Below, piece by piece: positions 36,101-43,161 of a stretch of 64,000 bases of DNA. The notes beneath the pieces were generated by a model, which was not told where the DNA came from, did no database searches, and worked only from the letters and a program-made list of their open reading frames with translations. The translations under genes were made by a program, and so were the position numbers. This stretch comes from Azospirillum lipoferum. Its GTDB lineage: Bacteria; Pseudomonadota; Alphaproteobacteria; Azospirillales; Azospirillaceae. The stretch's first letter is position 1, and every line of letters starts with the position of its first letter. The stretch covers positions 1-64,000 of the forward strand of contig NZ_JALJXJ010000026.1 of assembly GCF_024170005.1 (NCBI RefSeq). The letters run 5' to 3'.

Positions 36101-36565
36101 GGCGGCCTCGCGCTCGTCCGAATGGCCGATGCGGAAATACCAGGCGTTGTTCCGCGTCAGGCTGGTTTCGCTCGCCATCGGTGACAGGGCAGGAATGCCG
36201 GCTGCGGCGTAGATGGGAGCCGCCGCCAGCGAGGTGGCGGAACTGTCATGGCCGATCACCGCCAGGATGCTGTCGTCCTCCACGATCTCCGCCGCGGCCT
36301 TCCGCGCGCCGGGGGAAACGCCATGATCGTCGAACGGTACGAACTGAAGCTGCAACCCGTCGATTCCACCGGTGGCATTGACGCCGTCCGCCAGAAGCCC
36401 CAGCGCCCTGACGATGTCCTGGCCGCCTTCCGACAGATTTCCGGCATAGGCGATGCGGACGGTGCCGACATTTTCCGGCATCGCGGACCGCGACGTCAGC
36501 GATGGCAACACCAATCCTCCGGCCAGCAGTGCCGCCAACAGCAGGAGAACGGCGATCAAGCGCAT
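33161..36565 (-). CDS. chimeric MscS channel: binding protein + Cys-loop-like domain + MscS + cNMP domain
   Basis: This protein has about 1134 residues. After a signal or TM segment (LIAVLLLLAALLAGGLVLP) comes a Leu/Ile/Val-type binding module, residues about 35-420 (VRIAYAGNLSEGGQDIVRAL, AVIGHDSSATSLAAAPIYAAAGIPALSP). At about 430-555 is a beta-domain with the pentameric ligand-gated channel pattern (VHVGMSVSRISDIDPVN, EFDLWFRY, YHVAGRF, LLPGGHRVGLRF). Membrane helices start at about 630. The MscS core lies at about 745-880 (GVLAMIIGLSLQSNLSN, RPFRRGDWIKVGD). A cyclic-nucleotide-binding domain lies at about 975-1085 (FGEGALLDGTARTSSAR). It probably gates ions on extracellular ligand and cytoplasmic cNMP. 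The start may instead be 36595. Confidence 0.82.
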   Translation of the reverse strand: MRLIAVLLLLAALLAGGLVLPSLTSRSAMPENVGTVRIAYAGNLSEGGQDIVRALGLLADGVNATGGIDGLQLQFVPFDDHGVSPGARKAAAEIVEDDSILAVIGHDSSATSLAAAPIYAAAGIPALSPMASETSLTRNNAWYFRIGHSDEREAAFMADYAKLGLLADSVALLRTPQPVTERLAAPLREVLPRREVGLRLDAAVNPAAAGFARDMADFVSALRAQSPETVVLLLATEEPAVMLVQALRDAGVTNRILGPNWLGTPSFGKRLSRLPRESSRPGLYTGRLFVISPFLPDIANQQANRLLGAYDARFGPLGNWAALYAYDAGQLLIAAVRRAGLAASWSTRASARRMVRDQLAAIRSVLHAVPGVTGPLYFGEDGTPERALGVGQFTSARLDDGLTTALTQLRYTADGDGKADGKDGGKEDGGGAMRPLSVVHVGMSVSRISDIDPVNRSARIEFDLWFRYRIVPDSPSPDAVTDIQFLDTAEPVVLSSPVEQVRNGDEEYRLYHVAGRFLMDAWQDAHLLPGGHRVGLRFRSRDLGHDRMIFAVDEGDGSAHRDLAGVLAGRKVAGAGWAVTDAVLTADIPAAVPGAQLRPEERRAGRDAPAVRFELSIEPQDRGLRRQIGGMPALVGVWGACLLLLALRAAEAWQTDRRSPRLFLLIEAAATGVGMLAAEAALIDGFARYDAERAMAAVVTTFDVAWWLIPALFINLALHRFVWDPLEETSERAIPQVVKSTLTLLILILAVFGVIAQVFQKDLTSLLATSGVLAMIIGLSLQSNLSNIFSGMVLNLERPFRRGDWIKVGDAPIGQVIDISWRSTKIQTFNNTVVSIPNAVAAGTRIENCSHPNNRFIAQMLLHVTLGHDPDRIVNLLTDALRLVKSVDGRKHLGLVWVKFNGIDEFGMRFLISFDLTDRSLLQSQEHAVLLSIHSVLRHAGVTLAQRHANIRLVEGGTDPADAHPDASALIAGAALFQPLDAAARERLAAGARPQRVATGTPLYRQGDAGRSLFLVAEGIVALSTTAVDGTEIELSRLGPGALFGEGALLDGTARTSSARTLGPALLYEIDETVLAQALDGQPSLRELLARIAAARSADGNDAGRPDDEDRQRGQGTGMLARLRDALGFSDANA

Positions 36566-36673
36566 CGGTAGGACAACCCCAGGACTCCACATCGACCGGC
36601 TGGCGGCGGGACGTATCCGTCCAGTAGGCCCGAGGGCCCTGCGACGATCAAGCCCCACGCGCGACTTTGGCGC

Positions 36674-36701
36674 GCAAATCGGCGCGAGACCTGACGAAGC
36701 C
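36674..36701. repeat. dispersed 28-bp repeat, copy 2
   Basis: GCAAATCGGCGCGAGACC followed by TGACGAAGCC matches 23348-23375 at 25 of 28 positions. It abuts the hairpin at 36702-36726, between the TonB receptor stop and the channel gene. Confidence 0.65.
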
Positions 36702-36726
36702 CCTGCGGGGGAGACGCCCCCGCAGG
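36702..36726 (-). terminator. candidate terminator after the TonB receptor gene
   Basis: Perfect 10-bp arms CCTGCGGGGG and CCCCCGCAGG enclose AGACG, 16 bp beyond the receptor stop. No U-tract follows on the minus strand, so termination may need Rho or the hairpin may be a 3' stabiliser. Confidence 0.55.
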
Positions 36727-36741
36727 TCCCGAAACCCGCCG

Positions 36742-38976
36742 TTACAGCTTCGCCCGCAGGGTCAGCAGCACAGTGCGCGGCTCGCCATAGATGTTGCCCG
36801 ACTGCACGTTGTTGATGCGCTGGTAATAGGTGCGGTCGAACAGGTTCTTGACGTTGACCGCGGCCGTGACCTTCTCGGTCAAGTCATAGCCGATGCGGGC
36901 GTCCACCGTCGCATAGCCGCCCTGGGTCAGGCGGGCATAATTCAGCGACGGGAACTCGTTGTACATCGAGGTCTGGGCGGTCACGCCGCCGCCGACGCTC
37001 AGCCGGTCGTCGATGCTCTCGGGCAGGCGGTAGTTGGTCCACAGCTTGATCTGGTGCATCGGCGCGATGGCGGTGAAGGCGCTGCCGGAGTTGGCGCTGC
37101 TGTCCAGGCTCTTGGCACGGGTGAAGGTGTAGCCGGCATAGGCGTCCCAGCCCGGCAGGATCTCGCCGGAGACGTCCAGCTCGAAGCCGCGGCTCTGCGC
37201 CTTGCCGCTGGAGATGTAGATCGACTGGTTGGGGAAGCGCGGATCGGACTGCGGCCGGTTCTCCTCCTCGATGTGGAAGACCGACGCGGTAGCGTGCAGG
37301 CGCCCGCCGAAATAGTCGGCCTTGATGCCGGCCTCGTACTGCCGGCCCTTCAGCGGCTCCAGCACCTTGCCGGACGCATCCACGAAGGACTGCGGCTGGT
37401 ACATCTGCGTCACGCTGGTGTAGAGCGCATAGGTGGAGTTGACGTCGTAGACGAGGCCGGCATAGGGCGTGACCTTGCCGCGGACCGACGCGCTGCTTTC
37501 CGCGGTGCCGGCGAGCCGGTCGGCATCGACCTTGGTCTGCCACCAGTTCATCCGCCCGCCGACGATCAGCTTCAGCGGATCGGCCAGCTTCAGGCGCAGG
37601 ACGCCGTAGGTGCCCCAGCTGTCGGTGGTGGTCCTGGTATCCCTCTGCCAGTCCCGCCAGGCCGGCTCCGGTGCCGAGGCATCGGGCGAGAAGATGTTCT
37701 GGGTCACCGACCAGCTGCCGACCGGATTGGCCGCGCGGTGGCGGAAGGTCCAGCGCTCGTAATTGGCGCCGACCACCGCCTCGTGGGTCTGGCCGAACAG
37801 CCCGAAATTGCCGCTGGCCGACAGGTCGGCGCCGATCTGGTCCTGATCGTAGCGCAGCTTCTGGGCGAACAGCGTCGTGCGGTTGACCCCCGGCGTGACC
37901 GGCGAATAGGCATAGGCCATCTTCCGGTCCATCTGGTTGTCGATGTAATGGGTGGCCAGCTTCACCGCCCAGCCATTGCCGAACCGGTGTTCCAGGTCGG
38001 CGAAGCCGCCCTTGGTGGTGAAGACGTCCTCGTTCCACTTCTCGCCCAGCGAGGTCGAGCGGTCGACGTCGAGCAGGCGCAGCTGCGGCTGGCCGTTCAC
38101 CACCGACGCATAACCCGGCAGGTTCCAGGCGCCCTGGTAGCTCATGCGCTGGTACCAGGCGCCGGCGGTCAGGGTGGTGTCGGGGGTCAGGTCGGCGGCG
38201 ATGCTGCCATAGGCCAGCCCGCGGCGCTGTTCCGTCCAGTCCTGGAAGGCGTTGCGGTCCTGATAGGCGCCGACGAAGCGCCCGCGCAGGCTGCCCGACT
38301 GGTTCAGCGGCCCGGTGATGTCCCCTTCACCGCGATAGTTGGCGTAGGAACCGGCGGTCAGCTCGCCATAGCCTTCCAGCGTCTTCTTCGGCGTCTTGCG
38401 GACGAGATTGATGGCACCGCCGGGCCCACCCATGCCGTTCAGCAGCCCGGCCGGTCCCTTCAGCACCTCCACCCGCTCATACATCGCCAGATCGGGCGAG
38501 GCGAAGATGCGGCTGTCCAGCGTCGTCGGCACGCCGTCGAACTGCAGGTTCGTCATCTCGAAGCCGCGCGAATAGAATTGCAGGCGGTTGCCGTCGATCG
38601 GCTCCACCGTGACGCCCGGCGTCTGCTTCATCGCGTCTTCGAGCGTGATGAGCTTCTGTTCCTCGATGCGCTCGCGCGGCACCGTGGTGACGGTCTGCGG
38701 CACCTCGCGCGGGGCGAGCGGCAGCTTGGAGCCGACGCTGGTCGGCGGGTTGGCGTCACGCTGCCGGTCGGCGCCGACGTCGATCGTCGGCAACGTCATC
38801 GTTTCGGACGACGCGCCTCCGGCTTTCTGCTCTGCATTCCGGGCCGCATTTTGGGCCGCATTCTGAGCTAGGGCGACGGCCGGCAGCAGCAGGGCCGCCG
38901 CCGCGACCGATCCCAGCAGGCGGACGCGCCCCCTGTGCTTTCCCCCATGGCGTCCGGGCTGCCCGATCGTCTTCAT
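36742..38976 (-). CDS. TonB-dependent siderophore receptor
   Basis: This 744-residue outer-membrane receptor has a signal peptide ending near AVALAQ and a plug domain (PREVPQTVTTVPRERIEEQ, DAMKQTPGVTVEP, NRLQFYSRGFEMTNLQFDGV, YERVEVLKGPAGLLNGMGGPGGAINLVRK). A beta-barrel follows, ending in YYQRINNVQSGNIYGEPRTV. The motif set is that of ferric-siderophore receptors of the FpvA/FhuE class. Two Fur-like boxes and a tandem repeat lie upstream. Iron-regulated uptake is expected; the siderophore is not identifiable. Confidence 0.92.
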   Translation of the reverse strand: MKTIGQPGRHGGKHRGRVRLLGSVAAAALLLPAVALAQNAAQNAARNAEQKAGGASSETMTLPTIDVGADRQRDANPPTSVGSKLPLAPREVPQTVTTVPRERIEEQKLITLEDAMKQTPGVTVEPIDGNRLQFYSRGFEMTNLQFDGVPTTLDSRIFASPDLAMYERVEVLKGPAGLLNGMGGPGGAINLVRKTPKKTLEGYGELTAGSYANYRGEGDITGPLNQSGSLRGRFVGAYQDRNAFQDWTEQRRGLAYGSIAADLTPDTTLTAGAWYQRMSYQGAWNLPGYASVVNGQPQLRLLDVDRSTSLGEKWNEDVFTTKGGFADLEHRFGNGWAVKLATHYIDNQMDRKMAYAYSPVTPGVNRTTLFAQKLRYDQDQIGADLSASGNFGLFGQTHEAVVGANYERWTFRHRAANPVGSWSVTQNIFSPDASAPEPAWRDWQRDTRTTTDSWGTYGVLRLKLADPLKLIVGGRMNWWQTKVDADRLAGTAESSASVRGKVTPYAGLVYDVNSTYALYTSVTQMYQPQSFVDASGKVLEPLKGRQYEAGIKADYFGGRLHATASVFHIEEENRPQSDPRFPNQSIYISSGKAQSRGFELDVSGEILPGWDAYAGYTFTRAKSLDSSANSGSAFTAIAPMHQIKLWTNYRLPESIDDRLSVGGGVTAQTSMYNEFPSLNYARLTQGGYATVDARIGYDLTEKVTAAVNVKNLFDRTYYQRINNVQSGNIYGEPRTVLLTLRAKL

Positions 38977-39015
38977 TCCAATGATCCCCCATTCGTCACT
39001 GTGCTGATGTCAATT

Positions 39016-39060
39016 CACGGATTTTTTGGTCACGGACTTTTTGGTTACGGATTTTTTTAG
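39016..39060. repeat. three tandem 15-bp units upstream of the TonB receptor
   Basis: The units are CACGGATTTTTTGGT (39016-39030), CACGGACTTTTTGGT (39031-39045) and TACGGATTTTTTTAG (39046-39060). The third is degenerate at its end. They lie 40-84 bp ahead of the receptor start, probably in its 5' leader or promoter. Confidence 0.85.
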
Positions 39061-39107
39061 TCATGGCCCCGGCTGGTCCCCCCGGTCAGGGCCATGGCGC
39101 TTTCCTG

Positions 39108-39128
39108 CATAATGAGATTAATTATTAT
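39108..39128. promoter_or_regulatory. Fur-like box 1
   Basis: CATAATGAGATTAATTATT matches the 19-bp Fur consensus GATAATGATAATCATTATC at 14 positions (counted by eye). It lies about 135 bp upstream of the TonB receptor start. Confidence 0.5.
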
Positions 39129-39305
39129 TCGCAAGTTGATTTGCAGCAGGCCAAGCTTCGACCCGGCTGAAGGGCCGTGCAGGCGATACCGTCAGGATGC
39201 GTGATGTTCCTGCCGCTCCGGCCTTGTCGCGTTCCCAAGCGGGCATCGGCACCCGCCACGCTTGCTGCCCACCTGTCGGCAGGACGCAATGTCGCGCCAC
39301 ATTAT

Positions 39306-39324
39306 GCGAACGATTCTTATTATC
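39306..39324. promoter_or_regulatory. Fur-like box 2
   Basis: GCGAACGATTCTTATTATC matches the Fur consensus at 13 of 19 positions. It is about 330 bp from the receptor start, so it may be an auxiliary site. Confidence 0.4.
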
Positions 39325-39398
39325 AGTAAAGCTGTTTCTGCTGCGCCGTGCCGACGTGACCACCCTGCCCGACCATCTGGTAGCGGAGCCGGACCGCT

Positions 39399-40007
39399 TT
39401 ATCGGCCCGGCGTCTGGATCACCCTGATGTCCATGCCCGACCCGTTCTGAAGGATCCGGAAGCCCTGGCCGCCGTTGCGGATGGTGCTGTCGATGCTGTT
39501 GTTGTTGCCGGTCTGGGTGACGGACAGGCTGCTGTTGCCCTCCTGGACGGTGGTCACCTCGTTGCGCACGCCGTCCTGCCGGTGCTTGGAGTCGTTGCCG
39601 TCGCCCCGCTGAACGGTGGAGGACAGGTTGCCGCTGCCGCTCTGGCGGACGCTGGAGCGGTTGCCGGACCCCGACTGCATGACGGTCGCCCGGTTGGCGG
39701 CACCGTCCTGCATCAGGGTGGCGTCGTTGCCGGTCCCGGCCTGGGCGATCGACCCGGCGTTGCTGCCGAGCTGGGTGATGCTGGCCCGCTGCCGCTGGCC
39801 GGATTGGGTGATGGTGGCGCTGTTGCTGCCGGACTGGAGCTGCTCGGCCCAAAGCTGCGTTCCGGTCTGCCGGGTGTCCGCGCTGTTCGCCCCGGTCTGC
39901 ACATGGCTGGCCTGGTTGCCCTCGCCGACCTGATCGATGTAGGCGACGCTGCCGGCCGCCGCCGGGCCGGCCAGCAGGACCAGCAAGGCGGTACAGGGAA
40001 CACGCAT
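39399..40007 (-). CDS. curlin-repeat secreted protein (CsgB/CsgA-like)
   Basis: This 202-residue secreted protein has a signal peptide (ALLVLLAGPAAAG), then VAYIDQVGEGNQASHVQTG, the opening also seen in the neighbouring curlin. Repeats follow the curlin pattern Q-x-G-x2-N-x5-Q, e.g. QSGSNSATITQSG, QDGAANRATVMQSG and QSGSGNRSSVRQSG. This is the beta-strand-turn-strand unit of functional amyloid. A perfect AAGGAGGT site precedes the ATG. As the shorter, less regular member with an atypical C-terminus (GMDIRVIQT), it could be the nucleator; this is a guess. Confidence 0.88.
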   Translation of the reverse strand: MRVPCTALLVLLAGPAAAGSVAYIDQVGEGNQASHVQTGANSADTRQTGTQLWAEQLQSGSNSATITQSGQRQRASITQLGSNAGSIAQAGTGNDATLMQDGAANRATVMQSGSGNRSSVRQSGSGNLSSTVQRGDGNDSKHRQDGVRNEVTTVQEGNSSLSVTQTGNNNSIDSTIRNGGQGFRILQNGSGMDIRVIQTPGR

Positions 40008-40088
40008 GACGAACCTCCTTTTCCGGGAAGGAGGCGGAGCGATCCCCCACCTCCCCGCCTGCTTTTTTGTCAGATCGGCGCCATCGGA

Positions 40089-41135
40089 TCAGCGCTGGAT
40101 CTGCGTGTTGCGGTTGCCGGTGCCGTCCTGCCGGGCGCCGACTGTGTTGTTGTTGCCGGTCTGCGACTGGATCGACCGGTTGTCGGCACCGTTCTGGTAC
40201 AGCGACGCGGTATTGAAGTTGCCGCGCTGGGTCTGCTCGCCGTAATTGGTCGGCGATGCGGTGGCGCTGGTGATTTGCAGGGCGTCGGCGCTGTTGCCGT
40301 TGCCGCTCTGGCTCTGGGTCAGGACATTGTACATGCCCTGCTGACGGCCGGTGGCGGCGTTGCCCGATCCGGTCTGCGTCTGGGTCAGGCCGTTGTACAT
40401 CCCGTCCTGCCGGCCGGAGGCGCTGTTGCCGGTCCCGCTCTGGGTCTGGCTGGCGGTGTTGTAGGAGCCGGTCTGGAGAGCGGCGGCCACGTTCAGATCG
40501 CCGCTCTGGGTCTGTCCGGCCGTGTTCCTGACGCCGGTCTGGGTGATGCGTGCGCTCTGCGACCGCCCGTCCCGCTGGCTCTGCGTCGCCTGGTTTTCGG
40601 TCTCCGCCTGCTCGATGTAGGCGGCGCTGCCGGCCGTGCTGGTCTGGCTCTGCGTCGCCTTGTTTTTGCTGTCGGACTGGCGCAGGTCCAACAGGCTGCT
40701 GGAGCCGCCGGACTGGCTCTGGCTGCCGGTGTTGGTGACGCCGGTCTGCGACGCGACGGCGCGGTTGGCGGTGCCGCCCGCACCGGTCTGTGTCAGCACA
40801 TGACCCGAGCCGGCCTGCGTCGCCGACAGCTGATTGCGCTGGCCGTTGGTCTGCTTCTGGGCAAGGTCGTTGCGGTCGCCGTTCTGCGAGGCGGCGGCCT
40901 TGTTTCCCGTGCCCCCGGTCTGCGAGACCACTGTCTTGTTGGAGAAGCCTTTCTGGACGTTGCTGGTGACGTTGCCGCTGCCCCGCTCCTGCGTCTGTTC
41001 GTTGCTGTTGAAGGTGCCGGCCTGATCGATGTAGGCGGCGTTCCCCCGCGACTGGGCGGAGGCCGGTCCCGCCCCTGGGACAAGACCAGCAGCAAGGGCC
41101 AGGATCGCGGCGGTGACGAAGAGAGACGTCTTCAT
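40089..41135 (-). CDS. major curlin-repeat protein (CsgA-like, expanded)
   Basis: This 348-residue secreted protein, about twice the size of E. coli CsgA, has a signal peptide (AILALAAGLVPGAGPASAQ). A long run of N/Q/G/T/S-rich curlin units follows (QTGSYNTASQTQSG, QDGMYNGLTQTQTG, QNGADNRSIQSQTG). Aromatic Tyr occurs at regular sites and AAYI(D/E)Q occurs twice. The start at 41135 is chosen for its signal peptide, with GAGG upstream. It likely forms the amyloid fibre after export through CsgG. It lies between the shorter curlin and csgG on the same strand. Confidence 0.88.
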   Translation of the reverse strand: MKTSLFVTAAILALAAGLVPGAGPASAQSRGNAAYIDQAGTFNSNEQTQERGSGNVTSNVQKGFSNKTVVSQTGGTGNKAAASQNGDRNDLAQKQTNGQRNQLSATQAGSGHVLTQTGAGGTANRAVASQTGVTNTGSQSQSGGSSSLLDLRQSDSKNKATQSQTSTAGSAAYIEQAETENQATQSQRDGRSQSARITQTGVRNTAGQTQSGDLNVAAALQTGSYNTASQTQSGTGNSASGRQDGMYNGLTQTQTGSGNAATGRQQGMYNVLTQSQSGNGNSADALQITSATASPTNYGEQTQRGNFNTASLYQNGADNRSIQSQTGNNNTVGARQDGTGNRNTQIQR

Positions 41136-41222
41136 GGCGTGCGATTTCCTCAATTTATGGTGCGACACGGCTGCCAAAGAGCCAAACGAATGGGGTCTTT
41201 ATTGGAAATGCCGCCCGCTGCC

Positions 41223-42296
41223 TTACCGGGCCGTCGGCGGGACGGACGGTACCTGCGGGAGTCCGCTGGGGTTGGGCGTCGTCGGCAGGATGAAGGTCTG
41301 GCCGCCCTGCGGAGCCTGGGGTGACCCCACCGGCGGCACCATGCTGCGCTCGCCGTTGGCGGCGGAGCCCGTCGGCGTCCGGCTTTCCGGCGGCGGAACG
41401 GTGACCGGCTGCGGTTCGGCCCGCAGATCCTCCGGAGTCGCCTGCATGCGCGTCCGCTCGACGATGCCGTCGCGTTCCTCCAGATAGCGGTCGATGAAGG
41501 GCTGCGCCTCCGGTCCCCGGAACTCCCAATAGCCGTCGAGGACCCCTTCCATCACCAGCGTATAGACCGCCTTTTCGATGGCCTGCTTCACCGCCAGCTG
41601 GACCGGTTCGTTGGTGGTGACGCCGCCCTCGATCTCCAGCAGCTTGTTGAAGCCGACATAGCGGAAGGCGTCGCCATGCAGCAGCACCGAATAGACGGTC
41701 TTGGTGGTGTTGACGCTTTTCAGCACCTCGCCGTTCTGCACCGACACCGCCCGCAGATAGACGGTGACGGTGTCCCGCCGGTACTGCGTGTCGCCGCCGA
41801 CGCCGAGGAAGCGGGCGCCGAATCCCCCCGTCAGCGTGTTGCTGTCATAGCCGACGATCCCGCCTTCCAGCAGGATCCCGGCATAGGTCAGCGGCGGCAG
41901 CGCCTGCGATCCTCCGCCATAGGTTTCGCGCATGGAGCGGATGATCTGCCGTTCCTGAAGCAGGGCCGGCAGGCCGCGCCGTTCGGCCACCCTGAACCAG
42001 GACCGCCGCCCTGCCCGCTCCAGCGCGTTCACCAGGATGGTGGCGCCGCCCTGGGTCACCGCCCGGCTGTATTCGGAGAAGGTCTCGTTCGGCTTGTTCT
42101 GCCCGGTCAGGTCTTCGAAATTATAGACCGCGACCGTCAGCTGGCGGACCGGCGGCGGCAGGGCCAGCAGATCGTCCAGCATCGCCGTCTTCGGCTCCAG
42201 CCTTGGGGTTTCCGAAAAGGCGGTTTCCGGGCGCGTTGCCGAACAGGCGCCCAGCAGAAGGCAGGCGCCGGCCAGAAGCAGGGGGACGATGCGCAT
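41223..42296 (-). CDS. csgG: curli secretion pore lipoprotein CsgG
   Basis: This protein of about 357 residues has a lipoprotein signal and lipobox (LLLAGACLLLGAC). CsgG features are VAVYNFEDLTGQNKPNETFSEYSRAVTQGGATILVNAL, WFRVAERRGLPALLQERQIIR and GFGARFLGVGGDTQYRRDTVTVYLRAVSVQNGEVLKSVNTTKT. CsgG forms the nonameric outer-membrane channel for curlin subunits. It is longer than the E. coli protein (277) because of a Pro/Gln-rich C-terminal tail of about 60 residues (PPVGSPQAPQGGQ). The start could be 42320. Confidence 0.93.
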   Translation of the reverse strand: MRIVPLLLAGACLLLGACSATRPETAFSETPRLEPKTAMLDDLLALPPPVRQLTVAVYNFEDLTGQNKPNETFSEYSRAVTQGGATILVNALERAGRRSWFRVAERRGLPALLQERQIIRSMRETYGGGSQALPPLTYAGILLEGGIVGYDSNTLTGGFGARFLGVGGDTQYRRDTVTVYLRAVSVQNGEVLKSVNTTKTVYSVLLHGDAFRYVGFNKLLEIEGGVTTNEPVQLAVKQAIEKAVYTLVMEGVLDGYWEFRGPEAQPFIDRYLEERDGIVERTRMQATPEDLRAEPQPVTVPPPESRTPTGSAANGERSMVPPVGSPQAPQGGQTFILPTTPNPSGLPQVPSVPPTAR

Positions 42297-42392
42297 GGGG
42301 TCTGTCCGGGAGGAAGGCAAACGGAAGGCATCGGTGCCCGACCATTGGTCAGGACCGGAGAAGGGCCGGCACTTGCGGAAGGAATGCGGGGA

Positions 42393-42836
42393 TCAGTAGG
42401 CGGGTGTCGGGATCTGGATCACCGTCCTGCCGCCCGTCGAACTGTCGGTGATGGTGACCGAGGTCGACCCGCCGCTCTTGGCGAAATCGACCGTGGTGCT
42501 GCCGATGACGAAACGACCTGAGTCCCTGGCATTCTCCCCATAGATCTGGTCGGCGATCTGGGATGAAATCCGGCTCAGCAGGCTGCTCTGGATGACCCGC
42601 TCGAACTCCTTCGACGGGTCGGATTGCGCAAGAAGGCCGCTGTTGCTGCCCGGTTTTTCGAACTTGTTGTTGGCGTTGGCGGTGCCGAGCAGATGCTCGC
42701 TGTAAAAGGGATTCCCACCGAAGGACGGGTTCCGGGGGGTATAGACCAGCTCACCGGCCAGAGCCGCCCCGCCCGGCCCCGCCGCCAGGGAAACCGCGGC
42801 AAGCGTCGACGCGGCCAGGATCAAGCATCCTCGCAT
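42393..42836 (-). CDS. csgF: curli assembly factor CsgF
   Basis: This 147-residue secreted protein has a signal peptide of about 27 residues (LAAVSLAAGPGGAALAG), directly followed by the CsgF core ELVYTPRNPSFGGNPFYSEHLLGTANANN. That segment inserts into the CsgG channel. The tail ends RFVIGSTTVDFAKSGGSTSVTITD, typical of the family. It caps the pore and couples secretion to nucleation at the cell surface. It is the first gene of the leftward csgF-csgG-curlin-curlin set. Confidence 0.92.
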   Translation of the reverse strand: MRGCLILAASTLAAVSLAAGPGGAALAGELVYTPRNPSFGGNPFYSEHLLGTANANNKFEKPGSNSGLLAQSDPSKEFERVIQSSLLSRISSQIADQIYGENARDSGRFVIGSTTVDFAKSGGSTSVTITDSSTGGRTVIQIPTPAY

Positions 42837-43161
42837 GCCGCAGCACTCCCTTCAAATTTGACTTACATGTCCTGCGCCCGGCCCTGCACCCGAATGGCTC
42901 CGCTTTGGAGCAGCTTCGGTAACTTCCACGGTGTCGGGCACCAACCCAGAGGAAGCTATTTGAGCAACGGCCTGAAATAAATTGCGGAGGAGGATAGTTT
43001 TGCCTTTACCCACAAAGCAAGGTTGTAGCGGGGTGGCGTAATCCCGGCAGCACCCTCTGCAAAATCGAGTCGGATGACTGGATAGGACCCGCCGCTTTGG
43101 GAGGAGAGAGGGAGCCGAACGGCCGGCGGAACGGCCCCCTCCACCCCTTCCGGAATCGCCG
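42837..43161 (-). promoter_or_regulatory. upstream region of the curli operon
   Basis: This 325-bp spacer sits between matB (ending at 43162) and csgF, both leftward. It contains an AT-richer segment at about 42950-43020 and a GAAGGGAG ribosome site for csgF at the left edge. No small gene is evident. The curli promoter should lie here; I see no clear CsgD-like or sigma-54 site. Confidence 0.45.

Larger units (their letters stand above)
38977..39398. other. 422-bp region upstream of the TonB receptor
   Basis: No gene is seen. From left to right it holds the receptor ribosome site (GGGGGATCATTGGA on the minus strand), a 15-bp tandem repeat (39016-39060), a dyad with arms CATGGCCC (39062-39069) and GGGCCATG (39089-39096), and two Fur-like boxes. 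The 3' end of the curlin gene follows. Confidence 0.7.

Noticed and set aside
39399..41135. Dense short direct repeats that could suggest a CRISPR array
   Set aside because: The repeats are imperfect, stay in frame and encode curlin Q-x-G-x2-N units. There are no spacers of constant length and no cas genes.
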